From assembly GCF_030127105.1 (NCBI RefSeq), contig NZ_CP126161.1, forward strand, positions 1,426,001 through 1,490,000: a stretch of DNA of 64,000 bases. Direction: 5' to 3'. This DNA is from Haloarcula pelagica. GTDB lineage: Archaea; Halobacteriota; Halobacteria; Halobacteriales; Haloarculaceae. The translations under genes were made by a program, and so were the position numbers. Below are positions 36,951-46,227 of this stretch, in pieces. Numbering within the stretch: the first letter of the stretch is position 1; each line of letters begins with the position of its first letter. The notes under the pieces were generated by a model. That model did not search any database. It was not told where the DNA came from and saw nothing but the letters and a program-made list of their open reading frames with translations.

Positions 36951-37285
36951 GCGGCTGATGCTGAGGCCCGTAAGCGTGCACTACGGGCGGTCCAAAACGT
37001 AGCCCACGCGACCGAAGGTCTTCGAGGAACTCACTACTCCCCATTTAATATTCCTGACCGACGAGGACAGCGGGGTCAGGCTGATGAGCAGTCCGGGTCA
37101 GCTCCAGCGTGAGTCGGTATGGTCAAGTCGGTCCGAGATGAGAGCGGCAACGTGGTTGAGGTAATGACCTTGCTCGACGACGGGAGTGTCCGCACTGCGG
37201 GCTCGCGTTCCCGGATAGCGTCCGATTGTCCACTCTGCGAAGCCCCCTGCTGAGGGATTCGGTTGGCCTAAACTTCGTAACTGTT
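36753..37285. other. 530-bp spacer, gene-poor, probably degraded mobile DNA
   Basis: Right flank of the IS. Short open stretches such as one reading 'FEELTTPHLIFLTDEDSG' (about 37019-37075, + strand) break at stops and do not form a gene. Nothing here is strong enough to call. It looks like decayed sequence between the transposon and the iron-responsive promoter. Confidence 0.35.
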
Positions 37286-37312
37286 TTCTATATTTAGGCT
37301 GGCCTAAAACGT
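37286..37312 (+). promoter_or_regulatory. iron-regulated promoter with a DtxR/SirR-type palindrome
   Basis: The palindrome TTTAGGCTGGCCTAAA (37293-37308) is a perfect inverted repeat of the type bound by DtxR-family iron regulators of haloarchaea (Idr/SirR). It overlaps the TATA-like CTATATT (37288-37294) and ends 4 bases before the ATG. A start about 25 bases after the TATA coincides with the ATG, so the mRNA is likely leaderless and repressed by iron. A half site TTGGCCTAAAC lies at 37263-37273. Confidence 0.75.
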
Positions 37313-38497
37313 ATGGCGGACGAATCCAGCGAACACAAGGCACCGACGCGGCGTGATTACATCAAGTACGGCGGGGCAGTCGTCGGCGGTGGGCTGCTCG
37401 CCGGCTGTACTGGTGACAGCGACGGTGGCTCTGGAACGGCCAGCTCAACAGAGACACCAACGAAGACAGCGACGGAGACTACGACGACCGAAGATAGCTC
37501 CTACTCGGTGACGATTGAGCCGGTGGGCGAGGTGTCGTTCGACGCGGTTCCGAAAACGTGGGTCGCTGAGAACGCGAGTTGGGCCGACATGGGTGTGGCC
37601 CTCGGGATGGACAAACCAAGCGCCGTCGTTCTCACCGGCGAGTACCGAACGTGGCACTACGAGGATATCCCCGGCCTCTCAACGAGCAAAGAGGATATGG
37701 TCTCTCTCTGGCAGGACGGCATCTCGAAGGAACTCTTCCTTGAAATCGATGCGGGGATCCACTTCATCGATCCGAACTACATGATAAACCTCATTCCAAA
37801 CTGGGAGCGTTCGGATGTTGACGAGATGAGCGAGCGGGTCGCGCCGTTCTGCGGGAACACGAGTTTCTCAACCTACTCCTGGCACGAGAGCTACCCGTAC
37901 TACTCGCTATACGAGGCGACCGAGAAGGTCGCCGAGGTGTTCCAGCGAACGGACCGCTTCGAGGCACTCCGAACGCTACACGACGAGACCGTTACAGAGA
38001 TACAGGACCGACTGCCACCCAAGAGCGAGCGTCCAGCAATCGGGCTCCTGTCCCCGGCCTCAACCGAGCCGGAGAAGTTTTATCCGTACCGACTCGGTGA
38101 CACGACGGCATACAAACACTGGCACGACCTCGGGGTGAGCGACGCTTTTGAGGGCTCGAACATCAAGAGTTTCACGTCGGATCGCGGCTCCATCGACTAC
38201 GAACCGCTTCTAGAGATCGACCCGGAGATATTGATGTTCTACACCGACAAACAGTGGACGCACTCGGATTTCCGGGAAACGTATCTTGCGTTCTTACAGG
38301 ACCATAACACGGCAAGCCAGCTCACGGCGGTCCAGAATGGCGATGTCTACCCGGCGGGTGGAATGTATCAGGGGCCGATTATCAACCTCTCGAAGACTGA
38401 GCGCGCCGCAAAGCAGCTATTCCCCGATGAATTCGCCCGTGATGAGCGGCTCTACGATCGACAGCGCATAGCGGACATCCGAAACGGAGACATCTAA
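37313..38497 (+). CDS. ABC-type iron(III)-siderophore/corrinoid binding lipoprotein (Tat)
   Basis: 394 residues. Tat motif (TRRDYIKYGG) and lipobox (LLAGC) place it on the outer face as a lipid-anchored substrate-binding protein. A Thr/Ser-rich linker is followed by a FecB/BtuF-like fold with 'AVPKTWVAENASWADMGVALGM' and 'LEIDAGIHFIDPNYM', and 'EIDPEILMFYTDKQ' near the C-terminal lobe. It captures an iron chelate for an ABC importer. No permease or ATPase gene is in the window, so it is an orphan component. Direct control by an iron repressor is strongly suggested by the operator immediately upstream. Confidence 0.85.
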   Translation: MADESSEHKAPTRRDYIKYGGAVVGGGLLAGCTGDSDGGSGTASSTETPTKTATETTTTEDSSYSVTIEPVGEVSFDAVPKTWVAENASWADMGVALGMDKPSAVVLTGEYRTWHYEDIPGLSTSKEDMVSLWQDGISKELFLEIDAGIHFIDPNYMINLIPNWERSDVDEMSERVAPFCGNTSFSTYSWHESYPYYSLYEATEKVAEVFQRTDRFEALRTLHDETVTEIQDRLPPKSERPAIGLLSPASTEPEKFYPYRLGDTTAYKHWHDLGVSDAFEGSNIKSFTSDRGSIDYEPLLEIDPEILMFYTDKQWTHSDFRETYLAFLQDHNTASQLTAVQNGDVYPAGGMYQGPIINLSKTERAAKQLFPDEFARDERLYDRQRIADIRNGDI

Positions 38498-38907
38498 CAA
38501 TAGGGTACACCTCGCTCGGAAACACTGGGCTCTCCGTGAGCCGTATCTGTCTCGGATGCCTGAGATTCTGCGGCGGGATGGAGTGGATGCTCAACACCGA
38601 CGAGAGCACAAATGTAAGTGGACAAATAAATAGACCCCGGTAAGTTGAATTTATATTCTCAAGATATTCTTGAATAGAAGGCACACATCATTTTCGCCCT
38701 CCGAGGTTGTGGTCCCCGGACCTCCCCGACACCAGATCACTCTCGGCCGCCCAATACAAACTCGTTTGTCCTATACAAAGTTAGTTGGGGTAGTTTTATT
38801 ACAGTCGCGTCGAACAGCGCAGGGTACGGCGATATCCGGCGGTTCGAGGCCACGAGCGGGTCCCAGTGACGACCACGGCCAGCCACGGCTGTCGCCAGCC
38901 ACAGACC
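38498..38907 (+). promoter_or_regulatory. 410-bp region upstream of nrdA with two palindromes
   Basis: No gene. The AT-rich part includes an imperfect palindrome at 38653-38675 (TATTC..AAGA-TAT-TCTTGAATA), a perfect ACAAAC-TC-GTTTGT (38756-38769) and a nearby CTATACAAAG. A TATA-like TTTTATTA lies near 38794-38801, giving a start at about 38,822 and an 85-base leader to the ATG at 38908. The palindromes may bind a regulator of the nucleotide-reductase genes; a known NrdR-box pair was not recognised. Confidence 0.45.
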
Positions 38908-41367
38908 ATGAGTACGCAATCGACGACGACCGACCGTGTCCGATCGATCCTCGACCGGGCACGGACCGACAGCGAAGCCGTACTGACCGACGAGACGATC
39001 GAGACACTCCGATCGGAGATCGAGCGGAACCTCTACGCCGGCGCCGGCCGCGAGGAGATCTACGAAGCCGTCCTCCAGTCGCTGACCGCACGGATCGAAC
39101 GCGCTCCGGAGTACAAACGGATCGCCGCACGTGTGTTCAGACAGCGCTACTACGAGACCGTCATCGGCGAGGACCTGCAGGGTGGAGAACTCGCCGACGC
39201 TTATCGGGAGACCTTCGTCGAGAACATCCGGCGGGGCGTCGAGATAGATCTCCTCGACGAACGGATGACAGAGCGGTTCGACCTCGACGCGCTGGCGGAG
39301 ACGCTGGTCCCCGACCGGGACGGGCAGTTCGAGTACATGGCCATGGAGACGCTGGCCCAGCGGTACTTCCTGACGACCACCGACGACGAACCGCTGGAAC
39401 TGCCACAGGCGTTCTGGATGCGCGTCGCGATGGGACTCGCGCTGGAGGAAGACAACCCCCAGCGTCGTGCCGAGGAGTTCTACGCCGTCCTCTCGAAGCT
39501 GGAGTTTACGCCCTCCTCACCGACGCTGTTTCACAGCGGGACGACCCACCCACAACTCTCCTCGTGTTACCTGACGACCGTCGAGGACGATCTCGAGGGT
39601 ATCTTCGAGGCGTACAAACACCACGCACAGCTCTCGAAGTGGAGCGGCGGCCTGGGCAACGACTGGACGAACCTCCGGGCGGCGGGGTCGCTCATCCGGT
39701 CGACGGGCGTCGAGTCCACCGGGACGGTGCCGTTTCTGAAAATCTCGAACGACGTGACCGCCGCGATCAACCGCTCGGGGAAGCGCCGCGGGGCCGCGTG
39801 TGCGTACCTGGCCTGCTGGCACCTCGATTTCCCGGATTTCATCGATCTGCGGCGAAACACCGGCGACGAGCGCCGCCGAACCCACGATATGAACACCGCC
39901 GCCTGGATCCCGGATCTGTTCATGGAGCGGGTCGCGAACGACGAGCAGTGGACGCTGTTCAGCCCCGACGAGGTGCCCGACCTCCACGACACCTACGGCC
40001 AGGCGTTCGCGGAGCGCTACGAGGCCTACGAGGCCCAGGCCGATGCGGGGGAACTGCGTCAGTACGAGCGGGTCGACGCCACCGAACTGTGGCGCCAGAC
40101 GCTGACACGCCTCTTCGAGACCGGCCACCCCTGGCTGACGTTCAAAGACCCCTGTAACGTCCGCTCGCCACAGGACCACGTCGGGACCGTCCACTCCTCG
40201 AACCTCTGTACGGAGATCACGCTGAACACGAGCCAGGAGGAACACGCCGTCTGCAACCTCGGCAGCGTCAACCTCGCGACCCACGTCGAAGACGGGGAGA
40301 GCGCGGAACGGAGTTCCACGGAGACCGAGCGGTCGGAATCGACCGCGAGGCTCGACCGCGAGCGACTCGCCGAGACCATCGAGACGGCGATGCGGATGCT
40401 CGACAACGTCGTCGACCTGTGTTTCTACCCGACCGAGGAAGCCGAGTACTCGAACATGCGTCATCGGCCGGTCGGGCTCGGCGTGATGGGCTTTCACGAG
40501 GCGCTCATGGAGGTGGGGACGCCGATGGCCACCGAGGACGCCGTCGAGGCCGCCAACCGGTGGCAGGAGTTCGTCTCCTACCACGCAATCTTGAACAGCT
40601 CACGGCTGGCGAAAGAACGCGAGCCCTACGAGACCTACGAGGGCAGCAAATGGGACCGGGGACTCCTCCCGCACGACACCGTCGACCTGCTGGAAGCAGA
40701 GCGCGGTCGGGAGATTCCGACGGACCGTTCGGAGACCCTGGACTGGGACCGCGTCCGCGACCACGTCGAGACCCACGGGATGCGCAACTCCAACACGATG
40801 GCGGTCGCGCCGACGGCGACGATCTCGACGATCAACGGCACGACCCCCTCTATCGAGCCGATCTACTCGAACCTCTACGTGAAGTCGAACATGAGCGGGG
40901 ACTTCACCGTCGTCAACGACCGCCTCGTCGCCGACCTCCGTGAGGCGGGGCTGTGGGACGAGGAGCTACGCGACCGCGTCAAAGTCGAGGACGGCGCCAT
41001 CCAGGATATCGACGCGATCCCCGAGGAGACCCGCGAGCTGTACCGGAGCGCCTTCGAAATCGACCCGCGCCACCAGCTTCGGCTGACGGCCCACCGGGGC
41101 CAGTGGATCGACCAGTCGGTCTCGCACAACGTCTTCTTCCCCAGCACGGACGGCTCGCTACTGGACGAAGTCTACACGACCGCCTGGGAACTGGGGCTGA
41201 AGACGACCTACTACCTCCGCACGCTGGGGGCCTCCCAGATCGAGAAGTCGACCATCGACATGCGCGAGTACGGGCGGACACAGCACCGCGAGACGGGCTC
41301 GACCGGGGCGAGCGAGAGCGACGATCTCGCCCGTGTCGAGGACCCGACCTGTGACGCCTGCCAGTGA
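38908..41367 (+). CDS. nrdA: ribonucleoside-diphosphate reductase, large subunit (class I)
   Basis: 819 residues. The enzyme makes deoxyribonucleotides for DNA. Visible hallmarks include the active-site cysteines in 'LSSCYLTTVEDD', 'NLCTEITLNTSQ' and 'HAVCNLGSVNL', the radical-chain Tyr-Tyr pair in 'KTTYYLRT' and the C-terminal redox pair 'PTCDACQ', which matches family members. An in-frame earlier start at 38866 adds 14 residues that do not look conserved, so the ATG at 38908 is used. It ends 22 bases before nrdB. Confidence 0.92.
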   Translation: MSTQSTTTDRVRSILDRARTDSEAVLTDETIETLRSEIERNLYAGAGREEIYEAVLQSLTARIERAPEYKRIAARVFRQRYYETVIGEDLQGGELADAYRETFVENIRRGVEIDLLDERMTERFDLDALAETLVPDRDGQFEYMAMETLAQRYFLTTTDDEPLELPQAFWMRVAMGLALEEDNPQRRAEEFYAVLSKLEFTPSSPTLFHSGTTHPQLSSCYLTTVEDDLEGIFEAYKHHAQLSKWSGGLGNDWTNLRAAGSLIRSTGVESTGTVPFLKISNDVTAAINRSGKRRGAACAYLACWHLDFPDFIDLRRNTGDERRRTHDMNTAAWIPDLFMERVANDEQWTLFSPDEVPDLHDTYGQAFAERYEAYEAQADAGELRQYERVDATELWRQTLTRLFETGHPWLTFKDPCNVRSPQDHVGTVHSSNLCTEITLNTSQEEHAVCNLGSVNLATHVEDGESAERSSTETERSESTARLDRERLAETIETAMRMLDNVVDLCFYPTEEAEYSNMRHRPVGLGVMGFHEALMEVGTPMATEDAVEAANRWQEFVSYHAILNSSRLAKEREPYETYEGSKWDRGLLPHDTVDLLEAERGREIPTDRSETLDWDRVRDHVETHGMRNSNTMAVAPTATISTINGTTPSIEPIYSNLYVKSNMSGDFTVVNDRLVADLREAGLWDEELRDRVKVEDGAIQDIDAIPEETRELYRSAFEIDPRHQLRLTAHRGQWIDQSVSHNVFFPSTDGSLLDEVYTTAWELGLKTTYYLRTLGASQIEKSTIDMREYGRTQHRETGSTGASESDDLARVEDPTCDACQ

Positions 41368-41389
41368 CGACAGCGACACCACTACACAG

Positions 41390-42382
41390 ATGCCACTCCT
41401 GAACCACGACACCGAGCACGATCCGAACAAGATACTGCCGATCGACTACGACTGGGCGCGTCAGTACTACGAGGACGGTGTCGCCAACAACTGGGTGCCG
41501 AGCGAGATCCCGATGCAGGACGACATCACCCAGTGGTCCGACGGCACACTGACCGACGCCGAGAAACAGCTCGTGGAGTGGAACCTCGGGTTCTTCTCGA
41601 CGGCCGAGTCCCTGACCGCGAACAACATCGTCCTGGCGCTGTACGAGTACGTCACCGCACCCGAGTGTCGCCAGTACCTCCTGCGCCAGGCCTACGAGGA
41701 GGCGATCCACACGGACACGTTCATCTACTGCTGTGACTCGCTGGGGTTCGAGCCCGAGTACCTCTATGGCATGTACGATCGAGTCCCCTCGATCGCCGAG
41801 AAAGACGAGTTCGTCGTCGACCTCACGAAGCGCCTGGACGACGACTCCTTCCGGCTGGAGACTACCGCCGACGTTCGTGCCCTCCTGCGGGATCTGGTGG
41901 GCTTTTACGTCATCATGGAGGGGATCTTCTTCTACGCCGGCTTCGCGATGATGCTCGCGTTGAAACGCCAGGGGAAGATGGTCGGCATCGGCCAGCAGTT
42001 CGAGTACATCATGCGTGACGAGTCGCTGCACGTCGGCTTCGGCGTCGACCTGATCGATGCGATCCGGCGGGAACACCCCGACGCCTGGACCGACGAGTTC
42101 GACCGCGAGGTCCGGGACCTGATCGAACGGGCCGTCGACCTCGAACAGCTCTACGCCAGGGAGGCCTGTCCCGAGGACGTACTGGGAATGAGCCCGGCCC
42201 AGTTCGCCGAGTACGTCGAGTACATCGCCGACCGCCGGCTGGGACAGCTCGACCTCGATCCCAGCTACGGGACGGACAACCCGTTCCCCTGGATGAGCGA
42301 GGCCGTCGACCTCAACAAGGAGAAGAACTTCTTCGAGACACAGGTCACCGAGTACCAGAGCGGCGGCTCACTGGACTGGTGA
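41390..42382 (+). CDS. nrdB: ribonucleoside-diphosphate reductase, small subunit (class Ic-like)
   Basis: 330 residues of the R2 fold. Metal ligands line up as E73, E104, H107, E177, E211 and H214, with the same spacing as in known R2 proteins (31 residues from first to second ligand). The radical Tyr is replaced by Phe111 (H107-TDT-F111), and the first ligand is Glu instead of Asp. This combination is typical of class Ic (Mn/Fe) subunits, as in Chlamydia, where the metal centre itself holds the radical equivalent. The ATG at 41390 sits near nrdA's stop; an earlier ATG-like start inside nrdA is unlikely. Confidence 0.92.
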   Translation: MPLLNHDTEHDPNKILPIDYDWARQYYEDGVANNWVPSEIPMQDDITQWSDGTLTDAEKQLVEWNLGFFSTAESLTANNIVLALYEYVTAPECRQYLLRQAYEEAIHTDTFIYCCDSLGFEPEYLYGMYDRVPSIAEKDEFVVDLTKRLDDDSFRLETTADVRALLRDLVGFYVIMEGIFFYAGFAMMLALKRQGKMVGIGQQFEYIMRDESLHVGFGVDLIDAIRREHPDAWTDEFDREVRDLIERAVDLEQLYAREACPEDVLGMSPAQFAEYVEYIADRRLGQLDLDPSYGTDNPFPWMSEAVDLNKEKNFFETQVTEYQSGGSLDW

Positions 42383-43933
42383 TCAGCCCGACGCCATGAG
42401 CCGCTGTGTCCCGAACCAGTAGAACCCGGAGAGCGAGAGCCCCCAGAGTAAGTGGCCGACGAGCGACGCGAGCGTGAGGTTCGGGAACTGCGTCTCGATC
42501 CCGAGCGCCGAGAGCCACAGCGGCATCACGAGGCCGGCCGCCACGAGCCACAACAGCACCGACCAGACGACCGCGACCCCGACGTACCGGGTTCGGCCGC
42601 CGTACGAGGACGGGATGCCCACCACGAGCGCCGCGTAGACGAGCCCGAAGACGACGCTGTGGAACCCGTGGGTGATCCACCCGATCCAGAGGTTCTCGAC
42701 GCCGTACAGCGCGCCGATGACGGGGACGCTCCCGGCGAGAACCTGCAGCGGGACCGCCATCACGGCGCCTGCCGACAGCGACGCGGCGACCGCGACGACG
42801 ATCCGGCGGGACGGGATCCCGTACACCGTCTCGTCGCCGAGAGCGGGGCGCTCGTCGCTGTCGGTCACCCGCGGGAGCGTGATCTCGACGGTGGTTCCCT
42901 CCTCCGTGACAGTCGCGTCCGTCGTCCCGCCGTAACTGTCGACGAGCAGGCGGACTAGATCGAGGCCGAACCCGGTCGAGCGGTCCTCGTACTGGCCGAC
43001 TGCGCCGCGTTCGAGCAGGTCCCGCTGGCGCTCGGGAAGCCCGGGACCGTTGTCGGCCACGGCGAGTCGAACTGTCCGGTCGGTGGCCGACAGCGACACC
43101 GAGACGCGGGGCGTCGCCGCGTCGCTGTAGACCACAGCGTTTTCGACGAGGTGTTCGACGACAGCCGAGAGCATCGAATTGGCCAGGACGGAGATGTCGG
43201 CGCCGGCGTCGAGCGAACAGTCGTACTCCGCGGCCGGGTACTCGCGCTCGACGCTCTGGACGGCGCGCTCGACTACGGGGCCGACCGCAACTGGGTCCAG
43301 CGCTCCCGTCGACTGGCCGTTCCGGGTGATGTGTTTCATGTTCTCGACGGTCGTCTGGACCGCGTCCGAGCGGTCGCTGATGACCCCGAGCGTCTGGTCG
43401 GCGGGCACGTCCTCACGACCCCGTGCGACCTCCGATCGACCACGGATGACCGTCAGCGCGTTCAACACCCGGTCACGGAGGATGCGGTTGACCATGTCCA
43501 GTCTGGCGGCCTGTTGCTGGAGGTCCCGTTGCTGGCGGGTCACCCGCCCGGCGTAGACACCCGTCAGCGCGCCGCCGACGCTCCCGCCGATGAGGAAGTT
43601 CGAGAGGTACGTCTGTGACTGGGTCGACGCCATCGCGGCCATTCCACTGTTGCCTACGAGGGTCAAAGCGACGAGGACGAACATCCCGGCGGTCCCGGCG
43701 AGACACCACAGAGCGACCGAGCGGACGAACGACCGGTCGAACTCGCCGACCGTCAGCGCGATCCCGAACGCCGACAGCCCGAGGCCGAGGACCAGCGGGC
43801 CGACGCCGGCCAGAACGAACTGCATCGGATCGTCCGCGACGGCCAGCGTGACGGTAAAGCGTGTCAGGAGGAAGCCAAGCGCTGCGACGACGAGTCCGGC
43901 GGGCGAGAGGCGGCGTGTCACGTCGAGGTCCAT
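42383..43933 (-). CDS. histidine-kinase-like protein lacking the phospho-acceptor His, with N- and C-terminal membrane domains
   Basis: 516 residues. Residues about 10-125 contain four membrane helices. A coiled segment follows with 'VNRILRDRVLNALTVIRGR': in related haloarchaeal kinases the residue at 154 is His, but here it is Asp. The ATP-binding domain looks intact: N-box 'HLVENAVVYSD', G1 'VADNGPGLP', G2 'STGFGLDL'. Residues about 385-516 hold four to five more helices, a rare C-terminal membrane domain. Ends just next to nrdB (convergent). Likely a degenerate kinase that could sense and bind ATP without own phosphorylation. Confidence 0.75.
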   Translation of the reverse strand: MDLDVTRRLSPAGLVVAALGFLLTRFTVTLAVADDPMQFVLAGVGPLVLGLGLSAFGIALTVGEFDRSFVRSVALWCLAGTAGMFVLVALTLVGNSGMAAMASTQSQTYLSNFLIGGSVGGALTGVYAGRVTRQQRDLQQQAARLDMVNRILRDRVLNALTVIRGRSEVARGREDVPADQTLGVISDRSDAVQTTVENMKHITRNGQSTGALDPVAVGPVVERAVQSVEREYPAAEYDCSLDAGADISVLANSMLSAVVEHLVENAVVYSDAATPRVSVSLSATDRTVRLAVADNGPGLPERQRDLLERGAVGQYEDRSTGFGLDLVRLLVDSYGGTTDATVTEEGTTVEITLPRVTDSDERPALGDETVYGIPSRRIVVAVAASLSAGAVMAVPLQVLAGSVPVIGALYGVENLWIGWITHGFHSVVFGLVYAALVVGIPSSYGGRTRYVGVAVVWSVLLWLVAAGLVMPLWLSALGIETQFPNLTLASLVGHLLWGLSLSGFYWFGTQRLMASG

Positions 43934-44019
43934 GGGAGTGTCACGGGAAGCGTGACTTGGACGGAAATTGTCACGGACGCGGAAAACAGTTCCCCGGATT
44001 CGGCTGTCGATACCCCCGC

Positions 44020-46083
44020 TCAGAACTCGGGGCCGGGCGCCGGCACGCCGCCGTCGTCGTCCTCGCCGCCGGCCAGGTCGAACTCCTCGCGGAGTTCGCG
44101 GATCCGGTCCCGGATGTCGGCGGCCAGTTCGAACTCCAGGTTGTTCGCGGCCTCCTCCATGCGTTCTTCGAGGCGGTCGACCTGCCGGGCGGCCGCTTCG
44201 GCGTCCTCGGGGCCGTCGCCGGCCACGTCGCTGGTGTCGGTCTCGCTGCCCGGGAGGTTCGTCTCGCCGATCTCCTTCTCGATGGTCGTCGGTTCGAAGC
44301 CGTGCTCCCGGTTGTACTCCTGTTGGATCCCCCGGCGACGCTGGGTCTCCTCGATCGCCGAGGCCATCGCCGAACTGGTGTCGTCTGCGTACAGCACCAC
44401 CTCGCCGTTGACGTTGCGGGCCGCCCGCCCCATCGTCTGGACGAGCGTCGTCTCCGAGCGCAAGAATCCCTCCTGGTCGGCGTCCAGGATCGCCACGAGC
44501 GATACCTCGGGGATGTCCAGGCCTTCACGGAGGAGGTTGATCCCGACGAGTACGTCGATCTCACCCAGGCGCAGCGAGCGGATGAGTTCGTGGCGTTCGA
44601 GGGTGTCGGTCTCGTCGTGCATGTAGGCCACGTCAACGCCGGCCTCCTCCAGATACTCCGTGAGGTCCTCGGCCATCCGTTTGGTCAGGGTCGTCACGAG
44701 CACCCGCTCGTCGCGGTCGGTCCGCTCGTCGATCCGGTCTAACAGGTCCTCGACCTGGCCGCTGGCGTCGGCGACCTCCACTTTCGGGTCGACCAGGTGG
44801 GTCGGGCGGACGATCTGTTCGACGATCCGTGCGCTCTCCTCGCGCTCGTAGTCGCCGGGCGTCGCCGAGACGTACAGCGTCCGGTCGGTCTTGTCCTCGA
44901 ACTCCTCGAAGGTCAGCGGCCGGTTGTCGAAGGCCGTCGGCAAGCGGAAGCCGTTCTCGACGAGGCTCTCCTTGCGCGATTTGTCGCCCGCGAACTGCCC
45001 GCGGATCTGCGGGAGCGTCTGGTGAGACTCGTCGACCACCGTGAGGAACTCTTCGGGGAAGTAGTCCAGCAGTGTGTAGGGCGCCTCCCCGCTCTCCCGG
45101 TCCGAGAGGTGGACCGAGTAGTTCTCGATCCCCGAGCAGTAACCGGTCTCCTCCATCATCTCGATGTCGAAGGTGGTCCGCTCCTCGATGCGCTGGGCGG
45201 CGACGTGGTCGCCCTGGCGCTCGAAGTAACGGATACGGTCGTCGAGCAGTTCCCGGATCTCCTCGATGGCTCGTTCGAGGCGCTGTTCGGGGATCGAGTA
45301 GTGTTCGGCCGGGTGGAGCAGGGCCGCGGGGTCCTCGCTCACGACCTCCCCTTCCAGCGGATCGACCTTCAGCATCCGATCGATCTCGTCGCCCCAGAAC
45401 TCCACGCGGACGGCGTAGCGGCCGTACATCGGGTAGATTTCGAGGGTGTCCCCGCGCACGCGGAAGGTCCCCTGCGTGAAGTCCACGTCGTTGCGCTCGT
45501 AGTTCAGGTCCACCAGCCGGGCCAGCACCTCGTCGCGGTCGATCCGCTGACCGACCGAAAGCGAGAGGGACATGTCGACGTAGTTGCGCGGGTCACCCAG
45601 CCCGTAGATGGCCGAGACACTCGCGACGACGATCACGTCGTCCCGGGTCAGCAGCGACCGGGTCGCCGAGTGGCGCAGGCGATCGATCTCGTCGTTGATC
45701 GAGGCGTCCTTGTCGATGAACGTGTCCGTCTGCTCGACGTACGCTTCCGGTTGGTAGTAGTCGTAGTAGCTGACGAAGTACTCGACGGCGTTGTCCGGGA
45801 AGAGGTTCCGGAACTCCTCGTACAGTTGCGCTGCCAGCGTCTTGTTGTGGGCGATGACCAGCGTCGGTTTCTGGATCTCCTCGATCAGCCAGGAGACGGT
45901 GTTCGTCTTCCCCGATCCCGTGACACCCAGCAGGGTCTGTTTGTCCATCCCCTGCTGGAACCCCTCGGCCAGTTGTTCGATGGCCTCGGGCTGATCGCCG
46001 GCGGGGTCGAAGGGTGCGTCGACGCTGAACTGGCGGTCTACGTCGGGCCGGTCGATCGAGAGGGGGCCTCCGGCGTCGCTCAT
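44020..46083 (-). CDS. uvrB: excinuclease ABC subunit B
   Basis: 687 residues, the standard length. UvrB verifies DNA damage in nucleotide excision repair after UvrA loads it. Walker A GVTGSGKT, the beta-hairpin '[11 protein letters not shown]' that threads damaged DNA, helicase motifs such as '[12 protein letters not shown]' and '[14 protein letters not shown]', and the C-terminal UVR domain ('[20 protein letters not shown]') are all present. It is divergent from the transducer gene. In UV-exposed halophiles it is a housekeeping gene. Confidence 0.97.
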   Translation of the reverse strand: MSDAGGPLSIDRPDVDRQFSVDAPFDPAGDQPEAIEQLAEGFQQGMDKQTLLGVTGSGKTNTVSWLIEEIQKPTLVIAHNKTLAAQLYEEFRNLFPDNAVEYFVSYYDYYQPEAYVEQTDTFIDKDASINDEIDRLRHSATRSLLTRDDVIVVASVSAIYGLGDPRNYVDMSLSLSVGQRIDRDEVLARLVDLNYERNDVDFTQGTFRVRGDTLEIYPMYGRYAVRVEFWGDEIDRMLKVDPLEGEVVSEDPAALLHPAEHYSIPEQRLERAIEEIRELLDDRIRYFERQGDHVAAQRIEERTTFDIEMMEETGYCSGIENYSVHLSDRESGEAPYTLLDYFPEEFLTVVDESHQTLPQIRGQFAGDKSRKESLVENGFRLPTAFDNRPLTFEEFEDKTDRTLYVSATPGDYEREESARIVEQIVRPTHLVDPKVEVADASGQVEDLLDRIDERTDRDERVLVTTLTKRMAEDLTEYLEEAGVDVAYMHDETDTLERHELIRSLRLGEIDVLVGINLLREGLDIPEVSLVAILDADQEGFLRSETTLVQTMGRAARNVNGEVVLYADDTSSAMASAIEETQRRRGIQQEYNREHGFEPTTIEKEIGETNLPGSETDTSDVAGDGPEDAEAAARQVDRLEERMEEAANNLEFELAADIRDRIRELREEFDLAGGEDDDGGVPAPGPEF

Positions 46084-46227
46084 TACCCGAGTGTCGGGCC
46101 CGACAGACTTGAGCGGCGTGGTTGGCTCGACGACACGGACCGGTATATACCGCTATGTGCGCGGCTGATAATCTATACATCGTATATACGAACGGGATTT
46201 ATCACCGAGACTGCGGACGGTTTTCAC
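46084..46227. promoter_or_regulatory. divergent promoters of uvrB and the transducer
   Basis: Two perfect AT-centred palindromes, CGGTATATACCG (46141-46152) and CGTATATACG (46181-46190), are 39 bases apart centre to centre. Each contains a TATATA core. The first is suitably placed for uvrB on the minus strand and the second for the transducer on the plus strand, about 40 bases before its ATG. Confidence 0.45.

Noticed and set aside
37019-37130. Short reading stretch FEELTTPHLIFLTDEDSG in the spacer
   Set aside because: Interrupted by stops on both sides and without start or ribosome site; probably random or degraded.
36753-37285. Small protein gene in the right flank of the IS
   Set aside because: No frame is long, conserved-looking or preceded by a plausible start signal.
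38756-38801. NrdR-box pair in the nrdA promoter
   Set aside because: Only one convincing palindrome was seen and it does not match the bacterial NrdR consensus or the spacing of paired boxes.
44797-46227. Very long open frame running into the transducer gene from the left, on the plus strand
   Set aside because: It is an antisense shadow of uvrB caused by the high GC content. The transducer's signal-like N-terminus begins at the ATG at 46228.
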